From Acidobacteriaceae bacterium (lineage in GTDB: Bacteria > Acidobacteriota > Terriglobia > Bryobacterales > Bryobacteraceae): a DNA stretch of 64,000 bases. Shown one piece after another: positions 55,148 through 64,000 of the stretch (within the stretch, counting starts at the first letter, position 1; each line of letters starts with the position of its first letter). Where the stretch lies: NCBI GenBank assembly GCA_019233755.1, contig JAFAMD010000011.1, forward strand, positions 1 through 64,000, read 5' to 3'. The position numbers and the translations under genes were made by a program. The notes below the pieces were generated by a model. It had not been told where the DNA came from and did no database searches. It saw nothing but the letters and a program-made list of their open reading frames with translations.

Positions 55148-57607
55148 ATGAGCGTCCGACGAAACTTTTGGGAAGTCACCCGGAATATCACCTGTATTCT
55201 CTTATTGCCGGTCGGGGTACATGCCTACGGGAACAGCGGGCTGATCAATAACGGCGAAGCACTCACGTGCCCCGTCGGGAAGACGTGCAAGTGGGCGGTG
55301 AAGCCGGGGACCAGCGTTCACTTCGTGGGTAACAGCGGCTCGCTCACGTGCTCTCCGAACTGCGATTCCGCCGAATCGGTTACGTACACAGCGCCTGTAA
55401 CGTACACGCCACAAAATGTCTCTGTAGGCGGATGTCCGGTGCTGCCCAACGACACCGTTTGGAACACGCCGATCGACAAGCTTCCGGTACATCCGAACAG
55501 CGCCACGTGGATAGACAATCTGCACAAGACCACACCAGCCACTGTCTATGGGACCGCGGCGTGGGGGGTAACCGTAACTACTTTTTCCGGCCCGACCAAG
55601 GCGCTGACGATGCACTACGCGCCTGCTAACACGCCTACCGTCCATTACCCGTTTTCGCAAGTGGGCAATCTGGATGGAACGATGATGAAGCGCGAAAACG
55701 GAAATTTTCTGCCGGCCGGGATGGTTGATCAACATGTCATGGCGGTGCTTCGGGACAAGTGCTGGTTCTACGAAAGCTATAACGACTTGCTGGACGATGT
55801 AACGGACAAGTGCCACAGCGATGGCCGGACTATCTGCAATGCCAGCAGCGGGATTTCGTACACCTGGAGCAACTATCAGCGAGTAGATCCAGTGACGCGC
55901 GAAGTGGGGACCGACGCGGCCGGGTTTCCGCTCGCGCCGCTGATTCCTCATCTGTCGGAATTCAAGTCCGGCGCAATCCATCACGCGATGCGCTTCACGG
56001 GCTGCGTAGGCTGCAACAGCGGCGCCATCTGGCCGAGCTACAATCCTGCTCCCGGAACCGATCCGAAGAGCTGGGGACGCGTGCCGCCTTACGGCGCGAG
56101 ACTCCGGCTGAACGCGGACTGGTACGCCAAAAATAAGGCAAACTTCTCACCAGGTGCACAGGTGTTCCTGACCGCGCTCGCAGACTACGGGATGTTCCTT
56201 TCCGACATCGGGAGTAATTTCGAAATCCCTATGGATACGGATCTGAATCTTGACCCGGTTGCGATGGCAGCCCTGAAGGAATTGCATGTGCCCACGACCG
56301 CTTTCGACGTTGTGGACGAATCTTCGCTCATCATGCCGAACTCGGGCGGTCAAAGCATCGAGGTGAATCCGGCGAACGAGTACAACCCGCCGGTGAATTA
56401 CGCGGTGCTGGCGCTGACACAGGGCAAAAGCAACGCCGTGATGGTACCGATTGCGGTGCAACCGGTCACGATTGGGGTCCTGACCGGCCCGAGGCTCATC
56501 ATTCAGGCCGGCATGAGCGCCTATCAACTGGTGTGGTGGGTGAACGGCACGAGCAACCAGAAGGTGAACTGGTCGCTGGTCTCAGGCGTAGGGAGCGTGA
56601 GTACAAACGGTGCGTATCGGCCCCCGGCGACGACGGACGGCGGCACGGCGGCCGTGCTCAAGGGCACAAGCGCAGCGGATCCACACCAGTCGGTGGACGT
56701 ATACGTGAGTGTCATTCCGGGCGGGACGATCCGGATCGATACAGGTTCAAAGGTTCCGACGAAGGACGGCAACGGAAACGCATGGCTTGCGGACGCCGGG
56801 CTGATAGAGGCAGCCTATTACCAGCAGTTAGGCGATTATCCGAACTGGCCATGGTTTGATATGCCGGGCCACAGTGCCGTGGAGCGAGCGCAGTATCAGA
56901 CGATGGGGTACGACTACGGCTATGATTTGGTCTACAAGCTGATTGTGCCGAACGGCAATTACTCGATCCGGCTGATGTTCGGTCAAAACAGAGGCAACTG
57001 CGGACAGAACTGCACCAAGCACGAATACCATTCGCCGACGGAATTGGAGTCGAACGGGCAGATTTTCATTCACGATTTCAGCTTTGAAGCCGCGGCAAAT
57101 TACATGCCCGGCATTCCGCAGGATGCTCACATCGCGGCGCGGGTGACGAACAACATCCTATACGTGGCATTGCGAAGCCATCGAAGCCAAGGAGACAAAA
57201 CGCGGGATGATCCGATGCTTTCGGGCGTGGTGATCAGTCCGGATACGTCGACGGCGCCCCATTGGGTGATTGATGCCGCGTTTACCAAGCTGCCGTTCGG
57301 CCAATTTCAGACTGCTGCATACAACACGACCGGCACGCCGGGAGGTTTAAACACGGTGCCGCCGGGCGGTTCGTTGAATCTGTACGTGGTGGATGTGTTC
57401 ACCGGCGACGCAGACGTGACGACGCCGAACTGGACGATTGTGAAAGGCCCTGGCTCGTTAAAACCGGGAAAGGGCTTTGAAACTTACATTCCGCCGGCAA
57501 AGCAAGACTCGGGTGAGGAAACTGCGGTCATCCGTGCGAAAGGAGCGCGCCACAGTGCGGAAATTACGATCCATATCAAAGACGTCAGCGGCAGCAACTC
57601 CCAATGA
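55148..57607 (+). CDS. Large secreted protein with malectin-like domain
   Basis: About 819 residues from the ATG at 55148, chosen because it begins a signal peptide (MSVRRNFWEVTRNITCILLL) cleaved near 'HAYG'; an ATG at 55103 is possible. A short Cys-containing domain at the start ('CPVGKTCKWAVKPGTSVHFV') is followed by a central enzyme-like region with many Cys and His ('KSGAIHHAMRFTGCVGCNSG'), an Ig-like section, and a malectin-like domain near residues 545-700 ('RIDTGSKVPTKDGNGNAWLA', 'YKLIVPNGNYSIRLMFGQNR'), a carbohydrate-binding fold. The end is another Ig-like domain. The four-base overlap with the next gene suggests a joint surface function. Confidence 0.65.
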   Translation: MSVRRNFWEVTRNITCILLLPVGVHAYGNSGLINNGEALTCPVGKTCKWAVKPGTSVHFVGNSGSLTCSPNCDSAESVTYTAPVTYTPQNVSVGGCPVLPNDTVWNTPIDKLPVHPNSATWIDNLHKTTPATVYGTAAWGVTVTTFSGPTKALTMHYAPANTPTVHYPFSQVGNLDGTMMKRENGNFLPAGMVDQHVMAVLRDKCWFYESYNDLLDDVTDKCHSDGRTICNASSGISYTWSNYQRVDPVTREVGTDAAGFPLAPLIPHLSEFKSGAIHHAMRFTGCVGCNSGAIWPSYNPAPGTDPKSWGRVPPYGARLRLNADWYAKNKANFSPGAQVFLTALADYGMFLSDIGSNFEIPMDTDLNLDPVAMAALKELHVPTTAFDVVDESSLIMPNSGGQSIEVNPANEYNPPVNYAVLALTQGKSNAVMVPIAVQPVTIGVLTGPRLIIQAGMSAYQLVWWVNGTSNQKVNWSLVSGVGSVSTNGAYRPPATTDGGTAAVLKGTSAADPHQSVDVYVSVIPGGTIRIDTGSKVPTKDGNGNAWLADAGLIEAAYYQQLGDYPNWPWFDMPGHSAVERAQYQTMGYDYGYDLVYKLIVPNGNYSIRLMFGQNRGNCGQNCTKHEYHSPTELESNGQIFIHDFSFEAAANYMPGIPQDAHIAARVTNNILYVALRSHRSQGDKTRDDPMLSGVVISPDTSTAPHWVIDAAFTKLPFGQFQTAAYNTTGTPGGLNTVPPGGSLNLYVVDVFTGDADVTTPNWTIVKGPGSLKPGKGFETYIPPAKQDSGEETAVIRAKGARHSAEITIHIKDVSGSNSQ

Positions 57608-59232
57608 CGACGCTTTCTGCACGAGACTTGCGGGCAATGCTGCCGGTAACCGGGCCGGGGCGTGATTTTCAAAGTAGGAAGGGCGCCGTTGATGCGGCGC
57701 TTTTCGCCGCCCTGGTGGCTCTTCTGCTGGTTCCCGTCTGGGCTTTCCCGTATTTCCCATCGCAGGATGGGCCCTCGCACCTGTTCAACTCGCACGTGTT
57801 TCTGGCTTATTCGCAGGTACCCGCTTTTCAGCAGGCCTTTAGCCCGCAGATTCCGCCGGCCGGGAATCTCACCGGCCACGCGCTGGCGATCTTCCTTCTC
57901 AAGATCGGCGTGCCGGCCGCGGACTGCGAAAAGATTCTGGCCAGTATCTGTATCGCCGGACTGGCGGCCGCTTTCTACTACGCGCTTACTGGCGTGACGA
58001 CCGCTCCGAGAGCCAATGCGCTTCTCATTCTGCCGTTCCTGTATAACTGGCCGCTACAGATGGGTTTCTGGAGTTTCAGCCTGGGCGTTCCTCTTGTGCT
58101 GGTATGCGCAGGATTGTGCCTGCGGTATGCAGGCCGTTGGGACGCGAAGCACACGTGGCAACTGCTCTTGGCGGCGGCCGCGGTATACGCCTGTCATCCG
58201 ATTTCGTGGGCGGCGTCGGCGCTGGTGACCGGGCTGATTGTGCTTGCCCATGACGCGCCCAGGCTGGCGGCAGGGCCGAGTCGCCGGCGCGCGGTCATGC
58301 AGATCGCACTGCCGATGGCCGTGTTTGTACCGTTCATCGTGCCGAACCTGTTGTTTGCAGCACACAACGAGAACCTGCGTTGGGATCACATCAGCTCTTT
58401 GCGCGAACGGTTCTGGCCGGTTTACAACATGACGGCGCTGCAACTGTTCGAGGGTGATGTGTGGCCGGTGAAGATTCTGTTCCTGGTACTGATGGCTGTA
58501 TCGGCGGCCAATCTGCTGCTGCGTGTGCGGGGGCGAAGAATCGGATGGATCGATACGCTACTTGCGAGTGCAGCCGTTTTCATTGTGATGGGCATGTGGA
58601 GTCCGGCGCGCGTAGGAGAAGGAACATATCTGCAAGTCAGGCTTTTTTTGTTTGCGTATCTGCTGTGGATGCTTTGGCTGGCGGCTACAGTTCCGGCGCG
58701 TGCGGCTGGAATTTCACTTGCGGCATTGGCGGTCGGCTTCACGGGTTGGCTTATGGCGGCACGCCTTCCTTACTGGCAGATGTTCAATCGAGATCTTGTA
58801 CAGTTCGTGAAAGCCACCGAACAGGTGGCTGCAGGCAGCACTATCTGCCAGCTCGACTTTTCGGAACCGAGCCGGTTTGTGTATCCAATGGAGCACGCGG
58901 TCGACCTGCTGGCCGCAAAGAATGTCGTGGATGTGCGGGACTACGAGGCAGGCAGAAAGGCGTTCTGGACGCACTTTCGCCCGGGCTATTTTCTGGACGA
59001 GAACTACCTTGCACCCTCTTCCCTAAGAGACTTCGAAGGTGCGCTGGAGCGCTTTGAAGCTCGTACAGGGAAGAGGCTCGATTACATCGTGCTGACAGAT
59101 ATGAAGGCAACTCCCGGTGACAGTTTGCGGCGGGAATTGCCGGTGCGGTGGACGGATTACGAGTTAGCGGAGGTGAGTCAACCGCCGTCAATCGCGGCAG
59201 TATTCGTGCGGAAGGCACATTCCCGGGAGTAA
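57604..59232 (+). CDS. Polytopic membrane protein, GT-C glycosyltransferase-like
   Basis: 542 residues with about ten hydrophobic helices in the first 400 residues and a soluble C-terminal domain (about 400-542). The first loop 'FPSQDGPSHLFNSHVFLAY' has an acidic pair after helix 1, as in GT-C transferases that use lipid-linked sugars (catalytic Asp in the first outer loop). The C-terminal part ('FSEPSRFVYPMEHAVDLLAA') is likely outside the membrane. It overlaps the malectin-like gene (ATGA). A sugar transferase acting on surface polymers is a reasonable guess, no more. Confidence 0.65.
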   Translation: MTTLSARDLRAMLPVTGPGRDFQSRKGAVDAALFAALVALLLVPVWAFPYFPSQDGPSHLFNSHVFLAYSQVPAFQQAFSPQIPPAGNLTGHALAIFLLKIGVPAADCEKILASICIAGLAAAFYYALTGVTTAPRANALLILPFLYNWPLQMGFWSFSLGVPLVLVCAGLCLRYAGRWDAKHTWQLLLAAAAVYACHPISWAASALVTGLIVLAHDAPRLAAGPSRRRAVMQIALPMAVFVPFIVPNLLFAAHNENLRWDHISSLRERFWPVYNMTALQLFEGDVWPVKILFLVLMAVSAANLLLRVRGRRIGWIDTLLASAAVFIVMGMWSPARVGEGTYLQVRLFLFAYLLWMLWLAATVPARAAGISLAALAVGFTGWLMAARLPYWQMFNRDLVQFVKATEQVAAGSTICQLDFSEPSRFVYPMEHAVDLLAAKNVVDVRDYEAGRKAFWTHFRPGYFLDENYLAPSSLRDFEGALERFEARTGKRLDYIVLTDMKATPGDSLRRELPVRWTDYELAEVSQPPSIAAVFVRKAHSRE

Positions 59233-59272
59233 TTTACTGGCGGGTTCAGCTAGACCATTTCACCAGACGATT

Positions 59273-59455
59273 TCAACCAGACCATCCGCGATCGATTAGG
59301 CACCGCCACACGATCAGCGCCCACGCATACGCCAGCACGGAGACGAGGACGAAGGCGGCGGTCCATTGCCGAACTGCTTTCAGTCTTCCACTTTCCGGAG
59401 ACTCTTGGGTGGCCCGCTCGTGAGCAGCGCAGACGGGTTCAAGCGCGTTTTTCAC
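59273..59455 (-). CDS. Possible small single-helix membrane protein
   Basis: 60 residues: a polar start ('MKNALEPVCAAHERATQESP'), then one hydrophobic helix ('WTAAFVLVSVLAYAWALIVW') and a short basic end. The membrane pattern supports it, but there is no strong ribosome binding site and no known homologue to me. It converges on the membrane protein gene upstream. Confidence 0.35.
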   Translation of the reverse strand: MKNALEPVCAAHERATQESPESGRLKAVRQWTAAFVLVSVLAYAWALIVWRCLIDRGWSG

Positions 59456-59703
59456 ATTCCGAGTTACCGGTGCGAAAGTATTACTCCTCTCGTACTACGG
59501 ATTGTGGACTAATAGCTTAAAACGGTAAAGAGAACTGAAGCTCTAGCGACGGTACTTGCCGTACTACTTGTGTATGACAGCGGTAAGACGCTAGCCGAAG
59601 TCCATTCGATTACGAAGGGGTTATCGGCAGGGCCGGCTACTGACTTAGTGGCGGTGAGCGCGGCGTCCTCTCAACGGGTCGCCGCGGGCGAGGCATGCCT
59701 GGC
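59456..59703. other. Intergenic stretch without visible features
   Basis: About 250 bases between the small frame and the STAS gene, with no gene or repeat recognised. It lies downstream of the minus-strand STAS gene. Confidence 0.4.
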
Positions 59704-60150
59704 CTAAAGCGGTTCGTTTTTGTCTGCGCCGCTATCGCTGGACTGCTGATTCTGGTTTTCCTGGCTTTTGACGAATTCGAGAATGTCGAAGCGCTTGACG
59801 TCACGCTCGGGGAAGAAGCTGTTGATTGCCGCCTGCTCGTCATCGAAGATTTCGAAGACAGTGGAAAGCTTGGTCAGGACCAGGAGTTGTGCGCTGCGCT
59901 GGGAGAGATTGAGCAACTTGAACGCGCCGCCGGCGGCTTTCATGATGGAGTGGCCTCTGACAAGAAGGCCGAGGCCGGTGCTATCGATGTGAGAGACATC
60001 GGCAAGGTCGCCAATGAGATTGCGAACGCCCTCCGCAAGCAGCGCGTCGAAACGTTCGCTAACCTCCGCGGACGAGCCGGCAACGAGCCGTCCGCGCAAA
60101 CTGAGAATCGTTATTCCTTCCACTTCTCGCTGGTGTAATTCCAGTGGCAT
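59704..60150 (-). CDS. STAS-domain protein (anti-anti-sigma factor type)
   Basis: 148 residues. STAS fold at 1-115: 'EGITILSLRGRLVAGSSAEV', 'VRNLIGDLADVSHIDSTGLG' and 'LLVRGHSIMKAAGGAFKLLN'. The Ser in 'IDSTGLG' is the residue phosphorylated by RsbW-type kinases in SpoIIAA/RsbV proteins. A polar Gln/Ser/Asp-rich tail follows. In partner switching, a SpoIIE-type phosphatase such as that at 14491 would reactivate it; no kinase or sigma factor gene is beside it, so the partner is unknown. Confidence 0.88.
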   Translation of the reverse strand: MPLELHQREVEGITILSLRGRLVAGSSAEVSERFDALLAEGVRNLIGDLADVSHIDSTGLGLLVRGHSIMKAAGGAFKLLNLSQRSAQLLVLTKLSTVFEIFDDEQAAINSFFPERDVKRFDILEFVKSQENQNQQSSDSGADKNEPL

Positions 60151-60303
60151 ATGGTGCTTTCACTGTAACGCTCCGGGCGAATAAAATGAACCGCTTTGGA
60201 CGGATAATGACTCTAAACGGGTGCGCTCCATAGCACATCGCAAGTTCGGGTTTCCGTGCAGAAGTGGTACCTCTGCTCACGTTAAAGTGGAAAGTAAACG
60301 CTC

Positions 60304-60567
60304 ATGGGGAAGCCGTTGTTTATCAATGCTGTAACCGCATTACTTCAGGCTCACACTGCGGGCCTTTCCGAGCACAGAGGGGTCGATAGTTTCAGGTCGC
60401 TCGCGACGTCAGCAGAAGCAGACAGAAGCGTAGCGCTTTCAAGCCTCGCGATCATCATCGCGATTTTCGCGGTGATTGCGGGGCCGACCTTGTACACGAT
60501 CGGGCAATGCCGGCAGGCGGATCAGTGCAGGCGGAGCTGGTGTGGAGGGGACGCCGTTGTTTATTAA
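60304..60567 (+). pseudogene. Decayed partial duplicate of the coxB 5' end
   Basis: This frame reads 'PLFINAVTALLQAHTAGLSE' and later 'SLAIIIAIFAVIAGPTLYTI', while the true coxB begins 'PLFINAVIALLLQAQTSNLP' and 'TLAITGAIFVVVGGLIVYGI'. The two copies are offset by about 240 bases at the DNA level. The copy covers the signal and first helix, then turns into unrelated Cys/Arg-rich sequence ('CRQADQCRRSWCGGD') and stops inside the start of coxB. It has no CuA domain, so it is a non-functional tandem duplicate, or at most a short membrane peptide. Confidence 0.75.
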
Positions 60568-61567
60568 TGCTGTAATCGCATTGCTTCTACAGGCTCAGAC
60601 TTCGAATCTTCCTGAGCACCCGGTGGCGAATACCTTCAAACCGCTTGCGTCACCCGGACAGCAAGAGAAAGACATAGCGATTCTAACCCTGGCGATTACA
60701 GGCGCGATTTTCGTGGTGGTCGGCGGGCTGATCGTCTACGGGATCTGGCGATACAGGCGGCGTCCGGGAGATGTCTCCACGCAGGAGCCGGCGCAGGTTT
60801 ATGGGAGCAATCAGATTGAAGCGGCGTGGACGGTGATTCCGATTCTGATCGTGTTCGTGCTGATCGGCGTTACCGCCCGTGTAATCGGCTCCATAGAAAA
60901 CGCCAGCCCGCCGCCGTCCACGGTGAAGGTAAGACTCATCGGCCATCAATGGTGGTGGACAGTGGAATACCCGCAGTTCGGCGTAACCTCGGCAAATGAA
61001 ATTCATGTGCCGGTTGCGACAAACGGGAGCCCCGCCACTTACCTGCAACTGGAAAGCGTGGACGTCATTCATAGCTTCTGGATTCCGCAGTTGGCCGGGA
61101 AAACGGATTTGATTCCGAATCGCACTAACTACGCTTGGATCGACCCCAAGGAGCCCGGGATCTACCTAGGGAACTGCGCCGAGTACTGTGGGACGCAGCA
61201 CGCGAACATGCTGCTGCGCGTGATCGCCGAGCCGCCAGCGGATTTCAACCGCTGGGCGGACGAGCAGAAGAGGGCGGCCAATCCGGATCCGGCGTTGGCG
61301 CGCGCAAGAGAGATCTTTGAATCCCTGGCGTGCGTGAACTGCCACACGATCAAGGGGACGGGGGCGGTGGGCAAATTCGGCCCCGATTTGACGCATTTGA
61401 TGAGCCGGCAAACTATTGGCTCCGGCGTGACCACTCTGACGCACGAACACCTGCGTGAGTGGGTTGACGATCCGCAAACGATTAAGCCGGGCTGTCTCAT
61501 GCCGAGCATGCAACTTACGAATGAACAATTAGACCAGGTGGTCGCTTACCTGGAGTCGCTGCACTAG
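60542..61567 (+). CDS. coxB: Cytochrome c oxidase subunit II, caa3 type
   Basis: 341 residues from the GTG at 60542, chosen because it lines up with the ATG of the upstream duplicate. Two membrane segments ('LTLAITGAIFVVVGGLIVYG', 'IEAAWTVIPILIVFVLIGVT'), then the cupredoxin domain with CuA ligands His in 'VIHSFWIP' and 'CAEYCGTQHANM' (C-x3-C-x3-H-x2-M). A C-terminal cytochrome c domain (about 258-341) has 'CVNCHTIKGTGAVGKFGPDL' and axial Met in 'GCLMPSMQL', which makes it caa3 type. It receives electrons and passes them to subunit I 14 bases downstream. Confidence 0.93.
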   Translation: MEGTPLFINAVIALLLQAQTSNLPEHPVANTFKPLASPGQQEKDIAILTLAITGAIFVVVGGLIVYGIWRYRRRPGDVSTQEPAQVYGSNQIEAAWTVIPILIVFVLIGVTARVIGSIENASPPPSTVKVRLIGHQWWWTVEYPQFGVTSANEIHVPVATNGSPATYLQLESVDVIHSFWIPQLAGKTDLIPNRTNYAWIDPKEPGIYLGNCAEYCGTQHANMLLRVIAEPPADFNRWADEQKRAANPDPALARAREIFESLACVNCHTIKGTGAVGKFGPDLTHLMSRQTIGSGVTTLTHEHLREWVDDPQTIKPGCLMPSMQLTNEQLDQVVAYLESLH

Positions 61568-61581
61568 GGCGGGGAACATTT

Positions 61582-63258
61582 ATGGCATCGATCGACTATC
61601 CGCTTGAACGACCTGCTGTAAGCCTCGAAAAAGGATTCGCACAGCACTTATATGAGTGGGTTGCAACGGTGGATCACAAGAAGCTCGGGCTTATGTACGT
61701 TGTTTCGGCCCTGCTCTTTTTTGTGATCGCCGGACTGATGGCGTTCGTCATCCGCTTGCAACTCATGTTTCCGAACGGGCATGTCGTGGGGCCGGACACT
61801 TTCAACCGGCTGTTCACGATGCACGGCACCACGATGGTGTTTTTGGTGGGAATGCCCCTGGTCGCGGGCTTTGCAAATTATCTCGTACCGCTCATGATCG
61901 GGGCGCGCGACATGGCGTTCCCCAGACTAAACGCGTTCGGCTTCTGGATCTTTCTTTTCGGCGGTTTCCTGCTGTACTACAGCTACATCGGAGGAAGCGG
62001 GCTGTATGGAGCCGGTTCAGCACCGGACGTGGGGTGGTTTGCGAACGCGCCGCTCACAGAGAAGGCATTCTCACGGGGGCATTCCACCGATTACTGGGCG
62101 CTTGGCATCCTGGTTTCCGGAGTCGGCAGCATAGCGAGCGCGATCAACGTGATCGCCACGGCCTTTTCGTTGCGGTGCCCGGGTATGACCCTGTCCCGAA
62201 TGCCGCTCTTTGTGTGGGTGATGGTGGTGGATTCGTGGCTGATCCTGGTCGCGCTGCCGCCGCTTACGGCGGCGCAGATCATGCTGATGCTCGACCGGTA
62301 CCTGGGTGCTAATTTCTTCAATACGCAACAGGGCGGATCGGCCGTTCTATGGCAGCATTTCTTCTGGATTTTCGGGCATCCGGAAGTTTACATTCTGATT
62401 TTCCCGGCGTTCGCGATTCTCTCAGAAGTCATCCCAGTGTTTTCACGCAAGCCGCTTTTCGGGCGCGCGGCGATGGTGGGCGCAGTAGTGGCCATCGGGT
62501 TCATCAGTCTCGGGGTTTGGGCGCACCATATGTTCGCAGTGGGGATGAGTTCGTGGTCCAATACCTTCTTCGCGGGATCGTCCATGCTGGTGGGCATCCC
62601 AACAGGCCTCAAGATTTTCAACTGGACGGCGACGATGTACGGCGGAAAGCTACGGCTGCAAACGCCGCTGCTGTACTGCTGCGCGTTTCTTTTCCAGTTT
62701 CTGGTGGCCGGCCTGACCGGAATCATGCTGGCGGTCGCGCCTTTCGACTGGCAGCTGCATGATTCGTACTTCTTGATTGCGCATTTCCATTACACCCTCA
62801 TGGGCGGACTGGTTATGGGCATTTTTGCCGGGATTTACTACTGGTTTCCGAAAGCGATCGGCAAGATGTACAACGAGAAACTCGGGAAGTGGCAGTTCTG
62901 GCTGATGATTATCGGCTTCAACCTGACATTTCTTCCGCAGCATATCGCCGGCATGCTGGGCATGCCGCGCCGTATCTACACGTACGCGCCGGGACGCGGT
63001 TGGGAGTTGTGGAACCTGCTTTCATCGCTAGGCGCCATGGTGCAGTTTGTGGCCGTTGCGTGCCTGGTCTGGAACCTGGTGCATTCGGCCCTGCGCGGTG
63101 AACCGGCAGGTGATGACCCGTGGGATGGCTGGACGCTGGAATGGGCGACGACCTCCCCTCCGCCCGAGTACAACTTCGAGAAGCTACCGGTCGTGCGCAG
63201 CAGCAGACCGCTTTGGGATATGAAACATCCGCATGATCCAGATTGGAAGTACGAATAG
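61582..63258 (+). CDS. coxA: Cytochrome c oxidase subunit I
   Basis: 558 residues, about twelve helices. Heme a ligand His in 'FNRLFTMHGTTMVFL', CuB ligand and cross-link region 'WIFGHPEVYILIFPAF' with the Glu that makes this an A1-type oxidase, 'WAHHMFAVGMSSW' with two CuB His, 'GIPTGLKIFNWTATMYGG' with the K-channel Lys, and the heme ligand pair in 'HDSYFLIAHFHYTLMGGL'. All metal ligands are intact. It forms the proton-pumping O2-reducing core with CoxB and CoxC. Confidence 0.96.
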   Translation: MASIDYPLERPAVSLEKGFAQHLYEWVATVDHKKLGLMYVVSALLFFVIAGLMAFVIRLQLMFPNGHVVGPDTFNRLFTMHGTTMVFLVGMPLVAGFANYLVPLMIGARDMAFPRLNAFGFWIFLFGGFLLYYSYIGGSGLYGAGSAPDVGWFANAPLTEKAFSRGHSTDYWALGILVSGVGSIASAINVIATAFSLRCPGMTLSRMPLFVWVMVVDSWLILVALPPLTAAQIMLMLDRYLGANFFNTQQGGSAVLWQHFFWIFGHPEVYILIFPAFAILSEVIPVFSRKPLFGRAAMVGAVVAIGFISLGVWAHHMFAVGMSSWSNTFFAGSSMLVGIPTGLKIFNWTATMYGGKLRLQTPLLYCCAFLFQFLVAGLTGIMLAVAPFDWQLHDSYFLIAHFHYTLMGGLVMGIFAGIYYWFPKAIGKMYNEKLGKWQFWLMIIGFNLTFLPQHIAGMLGMPRRIYTYAPGRGWELWNLLSSLGAMVQFVAVACLVWNLVHSALRGEPAGDDPWDGWTLEWATTSPPPEYNFEKLPVVRSSRPLWDMKHPHDPDWKYE

Positions 63259-63265
63259 AGGGGAC

Positions 63266-63874
63266 ATGGCTGAGGCACTTGAATTGACGGCAGATGCGCT
63301 CACCATGGAGCGCGAGTGGAAGACACCCGACCGGGGAACGGTCGGGATCATCTTCCTGATTGTTACAGAGTCGGCGCTCTTCTTAATTTTCGTTCTCGCG
63401 TACCTCGTTTATATCGGAAAGAGCGTGGTGGGCCCGTATCCGAAAGACGTACTGGAAATGCCGATTGCGGCGACGGTATGCCTGCTTTCGAGCAGCCTGA
63501 CGATCGTCATGGCCGAACACCAACTCGAGAAGAACCGCATAGGGCCTTTCAGGCTGTGGTGGGCGATAACGATCCTGCTTGGCCTTTACTTCCTGTACGA
63601 TACGGCACTGGAATGGAAAAAGCTCATCTATGTAGACCACCTGACGATCAGCACGAACCTGTTCGGTACGACTTTCTACTCGTTGGTCGGCTTGCACGCG
63701 AGTCACGTAACCGTGGGGATGACTTTCCTGCTGCTTGTGTTTACGGTGAGCCTGCTGGGATTTCCGATCGAAACGCAGAAGCGGCGGGTGAAGTTCCTAT
63801 CGTGGTACTGGCACTTTGTCGATTGGGTTTGGGTCATCGTTTTCACTGTGGTGTATATCGTCAGCGCGAGATGA
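63266..63874 (+). CDS. coxC: Cytochrome c oxidase subunit III
   Basis: 202 residues from the ATG at 63266. Five hydrophobic helices, with the family motifs 'VGIIFLIVTESALFLIFVLA' (Glu in helix 1) and 'FYSLVGLHASHVTVGMTFLL', and the terminal 'WYWHFVDWVWVIVFTVVYIV'. The short five-helix form is usual for caa3-type oxidases. Eight bases after coxA. Confidence 0.92.
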   Translation: MAEALELTADALTMEREWKTPDRGTVGIIFLIVTESALFLIFVLAYLVYIGKSVVGPYPKDVLEMPIAATVCLLSSSLTIVMAEHQLEKNRIGPFRLWWAITILLGLYFLYDTALEWKKLIYVDHLTISTNLFGTTFYSLVGLHASHVTVGMTFLLLVFTVSLLGFPIETQKRRVKFLSWYWHFVDWVWVIVFTVVYIVSAR

Positions 63875-63886
63875 GAGGGCGCACGT

Positions 63887-64000
63887 ATGTCAGTTGAAGA
63901 ACATCACGGCGAACCGGGCGAACGAACCCAGGAGACACACGTTCAATTACCCGCGCCGACGTTTTGGCCGATGATTTTCGCCTTCGGCGTCACGCTGCTG
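63887..64000 (+). CDS. Cytochrome c oxidase subunit IV-like protein (3' truncated by window)
   Basis: The first 38 codons, from the ATG at 63887, are open to the window end. A polar start ('MSVEEHHGEPGERTQETHVQ') is followed by 'LPAPTFWPMIFAFGVTLL', the first helix of the small subunit IV found after coxC in caa3 operons. Twelve bases separate it from coxC. Confidence 0.7.
   Translation, partial: MSVEEHHGEPGERTQETHVQLPAPTFWPMIFAFGVTLL

Overview
The window looks like a chromosomal piece of an Acidobacteriota genome, most likely from the Solibacter/Bryobacter side of the phylum. This is an inference from gene content: large two-component sensors with Reg_prop propellers, a PEP-CTERM protein, a protein with the 'ANRANAQLSTGPKS' N-terminus that I associate with that group, a caa3-type oxidase, and a tetraether-synthase-like radical SAM protein. 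No rRNA, tRNA or CRISPR array was seen. GTG and TTG starts are common.

Layout. 0-5.9 kb: end of an MFS/TolC efflux operon, a gamma-glutamylcyclotransferase-like gene, a decayed phosphatase end, and TPR and hypothetical genes carrying a dispersed repeat. 5.9-11.1 kb: propeller sensor kinase with a NarL-type regulator, a secreted protein and a tandem universal stress protein. 11.1-13.3 kb: GMC oxidoreductase plus its Tat-linked small subunit. 13.7-20 kb: PEP-CTERM protein, DksA-finger/SpoIIE phosphatase, RsgA, aldo/keto reductase, TrmB-like regulator, HAD hydrolase, glycosyltransferase. 20.1-28.7 kb: gyrA, larE, an FmdB-type zinc ribbon, an S41 protease homologue lacking its catalytic residues, and a second, orphan propeller kinase.

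28.7-36.3 kb is an accessory region. It opens with remnants of an IS91-type transposase, a DJ-1/PfpI protein and an integrase. These are followed by a promoter containing a CsoR-like palindrome, a small ORF, and two opposing gene blocks. The blocks encode three cysteine-poor HMA-like domains sharing an H-x3-G-R-x-R signature, a P1B-type ATPase whose membrane CPC motif is replaced by Tyr-Gly-Thr, a DUF5132-like protein, an EcsC-family protein and two uncharacterised proteins. This is the best candidate in the window for an undescribed system. Next to it (36.4-41.2 kb) are a MoxR ATPase with a TraB/TIKI-like partner and, divergently, a membrane protein plus a degenerate JAMM-domain membrane protein.

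41.2-54.1 kb is mostly housekeeping: gpmI-eno, rpsU, the Tes-like radical SAM gene, an ABC ATPase, queG (with a 21-bp tandem duplication), a TPR protein, free-methionine-sulfoxide reductase, a zinc-ribbon M50 protease, tsaB, and a DUF5060/DUF4038-type glycosidase. 54.3-60.2 kb has a hypothetical gene, a large secreted malectin-like protein with a polytopic membrane protein, and a STAS protein. From 60.3 kb a caa3 oxidase operon (coxBAC and the start of a subunit IV gene) runs off the end, preceded by a decayed duplicate of the 5' end of coxB.
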